From positions 1-64,000 of the forward strand of contig CAZLEI010000002.1 in assembly GCA_964558505.1 (NCBI GenBank): a DNA stretch of 64,000 bases. Direction: 5' to 3'. The notes under the pieces are model-generated. The model was given only the letters and a program-made list of their open reading frames with translations, made no database searches and was not told the DNA's origin. The stretch's first letter is position 1; every line of letters begins with the position of its first letter. Positions 1 through 8,066 of this stretch are shown piece after piece. This stretch comes from CAYMPW01 sp964558505. Its GTDB lineage: Archaea > Thermoplasmatota > Thermoplasmata > Methanomassiliicoccales > Methanomethylophilaceae. Made by a program: the position numbers and the translations under genes.

Positions 1-105
1 TGATATCCCGTAGATATATTGATTGTAATTAAAGGTTGTGCTCAAGACCTGCTCGAAACACATTCCAAGAAAAAACCAAATGCGAAAATCGCACGTATAG
101 CCAGC

Positions 106-1512
106 TCAGAACTCGCTGTTGAGCTTGGACTGGAACCTGTGCACTTCCCCGGGTATGTTGGTGGGATATCTGCCGTTGATGCATGCAAGGCAGAGATCCG
201 ATGCGGGTATGCCGATGGCCTCCACGAGACCTTCTATGGAGATGTATCCCAGGCTGTCAGCGCCGATGACCTCGCGTATCTGATCCACGGAATGGTCGTT
301 GGCGATGAACTGGTCCCTTGTCTTCATGTCCACGCCGTAGTAGCACGGGGCGACGATGGGAGGGCAGCCGATCCTCACGTGGACCTCTTTCGCGCCAGCC
401 TCCCTCAGCATGGTGATGAGCTTCTTCAGGGTCGTTCCCCTGACGATGCTGTCATCCACCAGGAGGATGCGCTTGTCTTTGACGGTGCTCTTGATCGGGT
501 TCATCTTCATGCCGACCGCGAACTCCCTGTCCTTCTGCTCGGGCATGATGAACGTGCGCTCCACGAACCTGTTCTTCATGAAGCCTTCCTCGTACGGGAT
601 CTTCGATACGATGGAATATCCCAGCGCGTGCGCGCGACCGGAATCGGGAACGGGCATGATGCAGTCCACGTCCGCCGGGGATTCCTTGGCGAGGACCATG
701 CCGATCCTCTTCCTCACATCGTACACCTCACGCCCGTCGATGACGGAATCGGGTCTGGCGAAATACACCCACTCGAACATGCAGTGCGCAGTGGGCGTCA
801 GCGAAGGTGCCGGATAGATCTTCACGCCTTTCTCGTCCACTTCGATGATCTCGCCGGGCTGTATGTCCCTGACGAACTCCCCCTTCAGGGCATCGATGAC
901 CGCAGACTCGGACGCCAGGACGAACCCCTCATCGACTTTTCCCAGGCACAATGGCCTGAAACCGTACGGGTCGCGGACGCCGAACAGCCTGTCGTTGAAA
1001 AGCAATGTCAGGGAGTAAGCTCCGTCCAGTTCCGACATCATCGCCCTTATGGACTTGACAGGGTCGTTGTACTGGGTCATGTACTTTCCCATGATCTTCG
1101 TGAGAAGTTCGCTGTCGGAATCCGTGAGGAAGGACCAGCCCGCCTCCAGGTATTTCTTCTTGAGCTCGGAGAAATTGGTTATATCTCCGTTGTGCGCGCA
1201 GGCAATCATACCGTTTGTAGTCTGCACGAAAAGCGGCTGGGCGTTGACAGCGCCTTTGGAGCCGGTTGTAGAATAGCGTACATGGCCGATCCCGCATTTA
1301 CCGCGGAGATCGACCATGTTCATTGGGTTCAGGGCGACCTGCACCAGGCCGTTGTTCTTGACCGTGTTTATCGTGCCGTTGTCGAACGCGGATATGCCCG
1401 CGCTCTCCTGGCCACGATGCTGGATGATCCTTAGGGCCTTGTGGAGCGACGGTACGACATCGTATGAAGCATACATGCCCACGACGCCGCAGCTATGTTT
1501 CGGCCCAGTCAT
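106..1512 (-). CDS. purF: Amidophosphoribosyltransferase (glutamine PRPP amidotransferase)
   Basis: This enzyme makes phosphoribosylamine from PRPP and glutamine, the first committed step of purine synthesis, in the cytoplasm. The 468-residue protein is full length. It begins with a short propeptide followed by CGVVGMY, so Cys8 would become the N-terminal nucleophile after processing. The PRPP-binding motif LLVDDSIVRGTT lies in the C-terminal half, and a late CLACINGRYPT segment with further cysteines (HCMFEW, GCPPIVAPC) fits the 4Fe-4S-containing subtype. It is the last gene of the lsm-rpl37e-purF run: its ATG follows the rpl37e stop by 12 nt, so it is probably cotranscribed with translation genes. 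It ends in TGA. Function is certain at family level. Confidence 0.96.
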   Translation of the reverse strand: MTGPKHSCGVVGMYASYDVVPSLHKALRIIQHRGQESAGISAFDNGTINTVKNNGLVQVALNPMNMVDLRGKCGIGHVRYSTTGSKGAVNAQPLFVQTTNGMIACAHNGDITNFSELKKKYLEAGWSFLTDSDSELLTKIMGKYMTQYNDPVKSIRAMMSELDGAYSLTLLFNDRLFGVRDPYGFRPLCLGKVDEGFVLASESAVIDALKGEFVRDIQPGEIIEVDEKGVKIYPAPSLTPTAHCMFEWVYFARPDSVIDGREVYDVRKRIGMVLAKESPADVDCIMPVPDSGRAHALGYSIVSKIPYEEGFMKNRFVERTFIMPEQKDREFAVGMKMNPIKSTVKDKRILLVDDSIVRGTTLKKLITMLREAGAKEVHVRIGCPPIVAPCYYGVDMKTRDQFIANDHSVDQIREVIGADSLGYISIEGLVEAIGIPASDLCLACINGRYPTNIPGEVHRFQSKLNSEF

Positions 1513-1524
1513 CTCAAAACGACC

Positions 1525-1695
1525 TTAATCGCGGAGTTTGGCCCATTTGTAGGACCTCATCTTCGCAGTCTTGCCGTATCCGCAGGAAGCACAGATGCCC
1601 CTCCTGACGTGATATGAACTCTTGCCGCATCTGCGGCAGGGGATGTGCGTCTTGAACTTGTTGTGTCTTCCCTTTGCTGGTGTTCCTGTTCCCAT
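1525..1695 (-). CDS. rpl37e: 50S ribosomal protein L37e
   Basis: This 56-residue basic protein starts MGTGTPAKGRHNK and carries the zinc-finger arrangement CRRCG...CASCG typical of L37e, a small zinc protein of the large ribosomal subunit that packs against 23S rRNA. Length and N-terminus match the archaeal family. A good ribosome-binding site (AAGGAGAG) sits 6-7 nt before the ATG and overlaps the stop codon of the upstream lsm gene, showing tight translational coupling. The lsm-rpl37e pairing is a widely conserved archaeal arrangement. It stops with TAA. Confidence 0.95.
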   Translation of the reverse strand: MGTGTPAKGRHNKFKTHIPCRRCGKSSYHVRRGICASCGYGKTAKMRSYKWAKLRD

Positions 1696-1707
1696 TTGAA
1701 TCTCTCC

Positions 1708-1923
1708 TTAAGGTGAAATGTAGATCACGTTGTCCCCGCGGACGATGGCGAGGCTGTGCTTCCTCACAGTCTCTCCGTTGACGATCTCCTCGGCATTCTT
1801 GAGCACCACGTTCATGTGGGGGTCGTATCCGTCGAGGACACCTCTGTACTCCCTCTTTCCTTTGAGTTCGACGATAACATTCTTGTTGATCGCCTGACTG
1901 AGTACCGATAGGGGCTTTATCAT
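1708..1923 (-). CDS. Sm-like archaeal protein (LSm/SmAP)
   Basis: This 71-residue protein has the Sm fold signature: Sm1 with the segment YRGVLDGYDPHMNVVL and Sm2 with the RG-containing IVRGDNVIYI. SmAPs form heptameric rings that bind U-rich RNA and act in RNA metabolism. The start at MIKPLSVL was chosen because it matches the family N-terminus and because a TATA element (CTTTATATG, minus strand, 1954-1962) lies about 35 nt upstream, giving a short leader. Longer in-frame extension upstream would cross this promoter. It is the first gene of the lsm-rpl37e-purF operon and ends in TAA. Confidence 0.94.
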   Translation of the reverse strand: MIKPLSVLSQAINKNVIVELKGKREYRGVLDGYDPHMNVVLKNAEEIVNGETVRKHSLAIVRGDNVIYISP

Positions 1924-1953
1924 TGAATCCACCAATTCCGATAATACATCCCG

Positions 1954-2045
1954 CATATAAAGATATCGTACGGCGTTCATCTTACTATTAATGAAATGGC
2001 CGTGACAGACGTGTGCCCGTCGAAGTTGACGATTTGGCTTATATG
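1954..2045. promoter_or_regulatory. Divergent promoter region, lsm (-) and ABC exporter (+)
   Basis: Two TATA-like elements point outward. CTTTATATG on the minus strand at 1954-1962 serves lsm, and TTATATG on the plus strand at 2039-2045 lies about 25 nt before the ATG at 2066, so the ABC transporter message would be leaderless. No other operator-like repeat was seen between them. Confidence 0.55.
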
Positions 2046-2065
2046 TCCAAGGCCATATATCCTCG

Positions 2066-3025
2066 ATGACTGCGGATGACATCGTGATATCCGTCAGGGA
2101 ACTTAAACGTGCCTATGGGTCCCTGCTGTCGAATCAATCGGAGAAACTGGCAGTGGCAGGGATATCCTTTGAAGTGAACAGAGGGGAGATATTCGGCATC
2201 CTCGGCCCCAATGGCGCAGGGAAGACGACAACGATCAAGATGCTTGCCACGCTGCTCACTCCGACGTCGGGGAAGGCGGAGGTGCTGGGACTGGATGTTG
2301 CCGACGAACGCAACATCAAGGCGATACGCCGCAGGATCAACGTCGTATCCGGCGGCGAGAGGGGACTGTACTACAGGCTCACCGGCCGCCAGAACCTGGA
2401 ATTCTTCTCCGACCTCTACAGCATCCCGAGAAGGGACCAGAAACCTCTCATCGACCGTTTGCTGAAGCTCGTCGATCTGACCGAGGCAGGCGATACCAGA
2501 GTGGAGGACTACTCCAGAGGGATGAAGCAGAGGATACACATCGCCAGATCGCTCATCAATGACCCAGATATACTTTTTCTTGACGAGCCGACGATAGGTC
2601 TGGACCCGGAGATGTCCAAGAACGTCCGCAGATTGGTGAGGAAACTCTCCGACAAGGGGACGACGGTGATACTGACGACGCATTACATGTTCGAGGCCGA
2701 AGAGCTCTGCGACAGGATGATCATCATCTCCAAAGGCACGGTCGTCGGCCGCGGGACCGTTAAAGAGATCAAGGACCTGATTTCGGATGCATCGGCCATA
2801 CGCATAGTCACGGATTCCGACCCTTCGGGAGCATTGTCCGAGACCGATGCCAGCGTAGAGAAGATGCTCGACGGCCACTATGTGGTCCATGCGGTATCAC
2901 GTTCCGATGACGACCTCCGCAGGTACGAGGATATGGTCCGTCCGTTCGGGATAAGGAGCGCCGGCATAGAAAACCCGACGCTCGAAGATGCATATCTGGC
3001 ACTTACGAGGAGGTCAGGAGAGTGA
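2066..3025 (+). CDS. ABC exporter ATP-binding protein
   Basis: This is the nucleotide-binding subunit of an ABC-2 type exporter. Visible motifs are Walker A GPNGAGKT (residues 47-54), the signature region SRGMKQR (150-156), Walker B ILFLDEP (169-175) and the H-loop TTH near 206. The signature is the drug/multidrug-type variant rather than LSGGQ. About 75 residues beyond the H-loop form a C-terminal regulatory-type extension common in ABC-2 drug or antibiotic exporters. It is the first of three co-directional genes; the next start overlaps its stop by 4 nt (GTGA). The substrate cannot be told from sequence. The start is supported by a TATA box giving a leaderless transcript. Confidence 0.92.
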   Translation: MTADDIVISVRELKRAYGSLLSNQSEKLAVAGISFEVNRGEIFGILGPNGAGKTTTIKMLATLLTPTSGKAEVLGLDVADERNIKAIRRRINVVSGGERGLYYRLTGRQNLEFFSDLYSIPRRDQKPLIDRLLKLVDLTEAGDTRVEDYSRGMKQRIHIARSLINDPDILFLDEPTIGLDPEMSKNVRRLVRKLSDKGTTVILTTHYMFEAEELCDRMIIISKGTVVGRGTVKEIKDLISDASAIRIVTDSDPSGALSETDASVEKMLDGHYVVHAVSRSDDDLRRYEDMVRPFGIRSAGIENPTLEDAYLALTRRSGE

Positions 3026-3807
3026 ACGTCCGTGCCGCGTCTGCGGGATTCATGCAGCAGGCCCGGCAGTTCATCGCAGACCCGCAATGGATAATCCCGA
3101 GCCTGATATCCCCGTTCCTGTTCACAATGGTCATGCTGTTCATCTATCCGGATGTTGACGGCCCGATCGTGCTCAGCGCCGTCCTTGGGGGCGGTGTGCT
3201 CGGCATGTGGGCGAACACATTGTTCGCATCGAGCTTCTCCGTCTCATACGACAGGATGACAGGGACATTCGAGGAGATAATGTCGTCCCCCACATCGTTC
3301 TACGATGTGCTGATCGGCAGATCCCTGTGGAACGCGTTCATCGGCCTCCTCAACGCCGTACTGGTGTTCGTTATCGCGGAGATCGTGTTCCAAACCGCGA
3401 TCTCATTGGCGAACCCGATCGGATTCTTCTTCCTTCTGGCACTGACATTGGCATCACTTTCTGCCATCGGCATGGTGATATCCACGGCATTCGTCATGAC
3501 CCGCAGGGGCACATTCCTGTCCACCATCTCGGAATTCCCGATATACGTTCTATGCGGTGCACTCATACCTGTGTCCGCCCTGCCTTCGTTCCTTGCCCCG
3601 GCATCCTATGTCCTGGCACCTGCCTGGGGAGTGGATGCCATCAAGTACATGGCACTGGAGGGCTACACCGGGATGATGGGCGTCCCCCTCTGGGCAGACA
3701 TCGTCATGATGGTCGCTCTCTCCGCTGTGTGCCTCGTCATATCCTGGATTCTCATGAAGCGCATCGAGATGAGGGTGCGCACCACCGGATCCGCCGGGAG
3801 GTATTGA
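3022..3807 (+). CDS. ABC-2 type exporter permease subunit 1
   Basis: This 261-residue integral membrane protein has about six hydrophobic segments, the usual layout of an ABC-2 permease. It contains the family-type stretch GTFEEIMSSPTSFYDVLIGR after the second membrane span. It uses a GTG start that overlaps the stop of the ATPase gene, and the second permease follows after 1 nt. The two permeases probably form a heterodimer with the ATPase dimer. Substrate unknown; daunorubicin- or lipid-type export are family possibilities only. Confidence 0.88.
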   Translation: MNVRAASAGFMQQARQFIADPQWIIPSLISPFLFTMVMLFIYPDVDGPIVLSAVLGGGVLGMWANTLFASSFSVSYDRMTGTFEEIMSSPTSFYDVLIGRSLWNAFIGLLNAVLVFVIAEIVFQTAISLANPIGFFFLLALTLASLSAIGMVISTAFVMTRRGTFLSTISEFPIYVLCGALIPVSALPSFLAPASYVLAPAWGVDAIKYMALEGYTGMMGVPLWADIVMMVALSAVCLVISWILMKRIEMRVRTTGSAGRY

Positions 3808-3808
3808 G

Positions 3809-4600
3809 ATGGGCTCATTCGGTGTCGTCCGTGCGGCCGCCAAGGCCGCATTCACCAACAAATTCACATTCATGCCCCCCGTCCTATGGGCGGTTCAGAT
3901 ACTAGTAACATCCTTCTTCTCGATGTTCTTCTTCACTCTGCTGGCCGATTATGTGGGGAACCCCGAGGTCACCGTGGCTTACGTAGCTGTGGGGAATGCC
4001 GTCCAAAGTGTTGCGATGAGCACATTGTACTCTGTATCGGAGATACCTGGCATAGAGAAGCATACCGGCACCATGGGTGCGCTGATGCAATCCCCTGCGC
4101 CGCTGTTCACCGTGTTCTTGGGCATGTCGCTGTTCGGAATCTCCATGGGACTCGTGTCCATGACCGTGTCCCTCCTGTTCGCCGGGGCGGTATTCGGGGT
4201 CAGCTTCGGAGCATGCAACTTCGTCTCCGTCGCGGCGATAATCGTCCTGACATGCCTGTCGCTGGCCGGGATGGGGATGATGCTCGGCAGCATCGGGATC
4301 CACCTTAGGACCGCGTCGATAATAGCCAATCTGTTCGCATATGTGGGACTGCTGATATGCGGCGTGAACTTCCCCGTATCCTACCTTCCCGAATGGGTGC
4401 AGACGATATCGGCCGCATTCCCTCTGACATATGCCGTCGAGGCCACACGCGGTGCGGTGGACGGCGCCAGCCTGTTGGACCTTTGGCAGCCGGTCTGCAC
4501 CATGGTCGCGCTGGGAGCGTTATACGCAGTACTCGCCTGGCTGTCCTTCGGCTACTTCGAGAAGATGGCCCGCCGCAGAGGATCGGGCGATTCCTTCTGA
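3809..4600 (+). CDS. ABC-2 type exporter permease subunit 2
   Basis: This is a second 263-residue ABC-2 permease with about six membrane spans and the segment GIEKHTGTMGALMQSPAPLFTVFLG, equivalent to the cytoplasmic loop of its neighbour. It starts ATG 1 nt after the preceding permease stop, completing an ATPase-permease-permease cassette. It ends immediately before the stop of the convergent gene at 4601, so the two genes abut tail to tail with no spacer. No accessory regulator is present in the cassette. Confidence 0.87.
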   Translation: MGSFGVVRAAAKAAFTNKFTFMPPVLWAVQILVTSFFSMFFFTLLADYVGNPEVTVAYVAVGNAVQSVAMSTLYSVSEIPGIEKHTGTMGALMQSPAPLFTVFLGMSLFGISMGLVSMTVSLLFAGAVFGVSFGACNFVSVAAIIVLTCLSLAGMGMMLGSIGIHLRTASIIANLFAYVGLLICGVNFPVSYLPEWVQTISAAFPLTYAVEATRGAVDGASLLDLWQPVCTMVALGALYAVLAWLSFGYFEKMARRRGSGDSF

Positions 4601-5716
4601 TCAGACGAACGCTCCGATCGTGGGTGCGTCGAGACGGTCCATATCGTAGAAGATTATGGCCTCGCGGATTCCATCCTCGCCCATGCCCGTTCCCATGAAG
4701 TGGTCGAGTATGGATGCACGCCACAGGAGGTCCAGGATCGTTGAGGACATAGCGCCGTAGTATGCGTTGGCCATCGCATCCTCATATCCTGTCTCATCCA
4801 TCATGGAGAACACATTGCCTATGAAGCTGTCCCTGTTGTTCAAGACCGCGATGTACTTACCAAGGAGCTCTGCGCCCCCGGCCTCCAACGGCTTGAGCGG
4901 TATCTTGGCAGGATCGGCGTATCCCTTGTGATGGATGTCCCCCTCATCGTCGAGGACCATCCATTCTATCTGCCCTTCGGTGGCCATGAACATGTTCCAG
5001 TTCCAATCCTTGTCGCAATAGACAGGAAGGTTCACGGGATCGTCGGAGGACATGGATTCCAGTGCCGCGCTGCGTGCCGCCTCCTCCATCTCTTCCATCT
5101 CGAAGCGAAGGTCCCTCTGGACCGCACTGAGTGCCATCTCCGGCTCTTCCAATGACATGTCCATGACATTGCCGAGATATGCCAGATCTGTGAAATTGGT
5201 GATGTTCTCGGAGACGGACATCCTCAGCACCGAGGGGTCTGCCATGACCCCCGCCTCACGGCAGTTGGCGTAGAATTCGCGGTACACCGCAGAAGCCTCC
5301 TTGATCGCGCTCTGAAGCCTCTTGTCGGCAGCCTCGGCCAAGCCCTTCGCTTCGATAAGAGCGTCGGATCCCGTATTGTACCAGACACCACGGCACGAGA
5401 GATCGAGCTCGACCTTCACGCGATCGCTGACATAGAAGTGGAAAGGGAACTGACGGCAGTATGTGGTCCTGTGATCGTATACCTTGCATCTCCTGTTATC
5501 GAGGAACGAACAGGACCCGCGGCCCTTCTTGAGGGACAATGCGAAATATGGGTCCGGGCCCCTGCTCTTGACGAGCTTGTCCGGATGATTCTCCCTGAAG
5601 AAAGCTCTCTCGAGCGGCAGGACCTCCGGCTGGCACAAGCAGCACAGTCCGCACTCGGGGGGGCACTCAACCTTCTTGCCGATGACCTCAGAATAATCGA
5701 TCTCATAATTTGCCAC
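4601..5716 (-). CDS. YkgJ-type cysteine-cluster (zinc/iron-chelating) protein
   Basis: This 371-residue soluble protein has an N-terminal cysteine cluster: Cys18, 22, 25, 26 and 28 (ECPPECGLCCLC), followed by Cys69, Cys77 and Cys87 (CRQFPF). This pattern is the YkgJ/PF03692 metal-chelating domain. The rest is acidic and unrecognised. I chose GTG at 5716 (VANYEIDYSE) because no in-frame ATG occurs before the Cys cluster and upstream sequence is coding for pyrC in another frame. The start overlaps the pyrC stop by 14 nt, making this the last gene of the five-gene operon beginning at 9234. Biochemical role unknown. Confidence 0.8.
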   Translation of the reverse strand: MANYEIDYSEVIGKKVECPPECGLCCLCQPEVLPLERAFFRENHPDKLVKSRGPDPYFALSLKKGRGSCSFLDNRRCKVYDHRTTYCRQFPFHFYVSDRVKVELDLSCRGVWYNTGSDALIEAKGLAEAADKRLQSAIKEASAVYREFYANCREAGVMADPSVLRMSVSENITNFTDLAYLGNVMDMSLEEPEMALSAVQRDLRFEMEEMEEAARSAALESMSSDDPVNLPVYCDKDWNWNMFMATEGQIEWMVLDDEGDIHHKGYADPAKIPLKPLEAGGAELLGKYIAVLNNRDSFIGNVFSMMDETGYEDAMANAYYGAMSSTILDLLWRASILDHFMGTGMGEDGIREAIIFYDMDRLDAPTIGAFV

Positions 5717-6956
5717 GTATATCCGCTCCGATCCTCTCGCCGACGAACTCGCCGTCCTCCACCTGTACTTCGCCCCTGACCATAACTGTATCGGGGAAGA
5801 CCGCCTCCATGCCGGCGTATGGACTGTGTCCCGCGCGACTGTGGAGTCTCTCCACATCGATGGATGATGTGCTCCTGGTATCGAAGACCGCGAAATCCGC
5901 ATCACGCCCCACTGCTATCTCTCCCTTGTTGATGCCGAATGCCTTGGAAGGTTCGGATGACCCCATGGACACGAGCATCGAAAGAGGGATCTGACCTTTC
6001 CTGACCATGTTCATCAGGATCGGCACCGTGGTCTCCACGCCGGGGATCCCGCCCGGGGCCGCATCATACTCCTGGGACTTCTCAGACTGGGTATGCGGGG
6101 CATGGTCGGTGCCGATCATGAGCGCCTCCCCTGCCCTGAATGCCGAGAACAGCGCCTCGCGTGTGGCCGCATCCCTCAGCGGAGGATTGACCTTGTACTC
6201 CGCACCTTCGGCGGAGGAATCGAAGAGCATGTGATGAAGCGTGACCTCGGTCGTGAACCCCAGGTCGCGGGCTGAGCGCAAGGTGCGGGGATCGGTGACA
6301 TGGCATATGTTGACCTTCATCCCCTTGTAGCGGGACAGGCGACGGAGCGCATTGAACTCGGCCTCCACCGGGCGATTGCGGAGGTGGTCCTGGTTGGAAT
6401 GCTCCGGCACCCTGCCTATCATGGAATCGTCCTCGGCGTGCACGCTCACCCTCCTTCCGGTGAGTGCTATGTCCGCCATGGCGGCCGCTATCTCGGTATC
6501 GTCGTTCATGAGTATGTTACCCGTCGTGGAGCCCATGAATATCTTGAACCCTGCCACCACGGGAGCCAGCAATCCCGCGTTGCATCCTGGGGTGACGGCT
6601 GCGAACAGACCGTAGTCGCAATAGGCCTTGCGGCCGACGGCGGCCTTCTTCTCCATCATGGAACGAAGATCTGTGGCGGGCGGCTTGGTATTGGGCATAT
6701 CGAGGATGCAGGTCACACCGCCGCATACGGCAGACGCTGTCCCGGTACCGAAATCCTCCTTCTGAGTCATACCCGGATCTCTGAAATGCACATGGGGATC
6801 CACGAACCCGGGGAGGATGATCCTATCGCCGAGATCTATGGTCCTGTCCCCTCCGCGGACCACCTTTCCGACGGTCTTTATAACACCGTCCTCGAAGCCT
6901 ATCGATACATTGGTCAGCTCGCCTTTTACAAATGCCCTGCCGGAGATGACGTCCAT
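5703..6956 (-). CDS. pyrC: Dihydroorotase
   Basis: Dihydroorotase cyclises carbamoyl-aspartate to dihydroorotate in pyrimidine synthesis. The 417-residue protein carries the metal-binding DPHVHFRDPG motif (His55, His57), the lysine that would be carbamylated in GFKIFMGS (Lys138), later metal ligands in SVHAED and ICHVTD, and the catalytic aspartate in GTDHAPH. This is the type I, zinc amidohydrolase form. The ATG at 6956 lies 1 nt after the AMMECR1 stop. The other pyrimidine genes found here, pyrB and pyrI, are 47 kb away, so the pathway is not one operon. Confidence 0.95.
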   Translation of the reverse strand: MDVISGRAFVKGELTNVSIGFEDGVIKTVGKVVRGGDRTIDLGDRIILPGFVDPHVHFRDPGMTQKEDFGTGTASAVCGGVTCILDMPNTKPPATDLRSMMEKKAAVGRKAYCDYGLFAAVTPGCNAGLLAPVVAGFKIFMGSTTGNILMNDDTEIAAAMADIALTGRRVSVHAEDDSMIGRVPEHSNQDHLRNRPVEAEFNALRRLSRYKGMKVNICHVTDPRTLRSARDLGFTTEVTLHHMLFDSSAEGAEYKVNPPLRDAATREALFSAFRAGEALMIGTDHAPHTQSEKSQEYDAAPGGIPGVETTVPILMNMVRKGQIPLSMLVSMGSSEPSKAFGINKGEIAVGRDADFAVFDTRSTSSIDVERLHSRAGHSPYAGMEAVFPDTVMVRGEVQVEDGEFVGERIGADIRGKL

Positions 6957-6957
6957 A

Positions 6958-7545
6958 TCATCCCTTCCTGACGATCTCGCCACGGGGTTCCAGCTCTGCG
7001 AACACCTCGCCCGTGAATGCGTGCAACGCCGCCCCCGGGTCCCTCCAGGCGCCTGCAGGCAGTCCTGCCTTTGCAGACAGGTTGTCCAAGTACTCCTCCT
7101 TGGTCCAATCCCATTCCACCGGCACCTGTGGAAGGAACACCGCACGGCGATTCCCGTACGTCAGGACCAGCCCGTCCCGGCCCAGCACTATCTGGGACAT
7201 CAGATCGTCCGCATCTGAGTGCTGTATCGTCACCGGCACCGAGAGAACGGTCACCTCGAATGTCACATGCGACAGCTCATCTGCCTCCAGGGCAGGGAAC
7301 CTGGGGTCGTGACAGGCGGACCTGGCAGACTGTACCAGTGCATCCTTCAGCGGGAGCACGGGCTCGGGATATCCTATGCATCCCCGGAGGATGCCTTCCG
7401 GATAGAGGTTTATGGTAACGAACACACCGGACCTGGCATCGAACCCGGCAGGCGTATCGACGAGCATGACCGTGCCGCGGACCTCGGCCTCTGCCGCCGC
7501 ACGTGCTGTTCTCACGGCGGCCGTACCCGCTGATGCATCCATCAC
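6958..7545 (-). CDS. AMMECR1 domain protein
   Basis: This 195-residue protein contains the hallmark LRGCIG motif (residues 53-58) within the AMMECR1 fold and ends with the family-typical aromatic region around VEWDWTKEEYLDNL. The family is universal in archaea and its biochemical activity is not settled. Redox or nucleotide-related roles have been proposed because of the invariant cysteine. It overlaps the upstream lysine-rich gene by 4 nt (ATGA) and is followed 1 nt later by pyrC, so it is translationally coupled on both sides. Confidence 0.92.
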   Translation of the reverse strand: MMDASAGTAAVRTARAAAEAEVRGTVMLVDTPAGFDARSGVFVTINLYPEGILRGCIGYPEPVLPLKDALVQSARSACHDPRFPALEADELSHVTFEVTVLSVPVTIQHSDADDLMSQIVLGRDGLVLTYGNRRAVFLPQVPVEWDWTKEEYLDNLSAKAGLPAGAWRDPGAALHAFTGEVFAELEPRGEIVRKG

Positions 7546-8066
7546 TCCACCACTATCTTCTCGACTTCTTCCGCTTCAGACGGCTTGGACTTTCCCTTGT
7601 ACTTGCATCCGGGATTGAATTCGCAGAATGCGGACATCAACTCCGGAGCGTGCAATTTGAATCTCTCGATCGAGTCCTTAACCTCGTCCGGAAGGGGGGA
7701 CGCCTTCACGGCAGCGGACAATGCGAGCAATGCCTCGATGAGCGCACCGGTCGAGTGCTTCTGGAAAGACGGATCTGAGATGACCGTTATGATGACATCC
7801 GTGGCTTTCTCGCCGGACTCCTTGGCCTCGGCCTCTTTCTTGGCAAGCTTCTTCTTCGCTTTCTTCTTGGCCTTCTTCTTCGCTTTCTTCTTGGCCTTCT
7901 TGGCCTTCTTCACGATCTTGCCTGCCTTGTCCAGCTCTTCACCGACTTTGGCCTCGGCAGCTTTCCTGGTGGATTCCAGAAAATCCTCTGTGATGGCCTT
8001 GCTCTCGACCGCGAACCTCTTGAGATCGTCTTCGGTCAGACCGAATGTGCTGTAAATGTCACTCAT
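7542..8066 (-). CDS. Lysine-rich hypothetical protein with KKKA repeats
   Basis: I do not recognise this 174-residue protein. Residues about 1-50 look helical and mixed-charge. Residues about 52-78 are almost pure Lys/Ala with the tetrad KKKA repeated several times. About 85 residues then form an ordinary helical domain ending with CEFNPGCKYKG near the C-terminus, where the two cysteines could bind metal or form a disulfide. The Lys block could bind nucleic acid or acidic membrane surfaces. It overlaps the Get3-like ATPase gene by 8 nt and AMMECR1 by 4 nt, so its stoichiometry is probably linked to both. The repeat is also visible in DNA as a purine/pyrimidine-biased stretch. Confidence 0.75.
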   Translation of the reverse strand: MSDIYSTFGLTEDDLKRFAVESKAITEDFLESTRKAAEAKVGEELDKAGKIVKKAKKAKKKAKKKAKKKAKKKLAKKEAEAKESGEKATDVIITVISDPSFQKHSTGALIEALLALSAAVKASPLPDEVKDSIERFKLHAPELMSAFCEFNPGCKYKGKSKPSEAEEVEKIVVE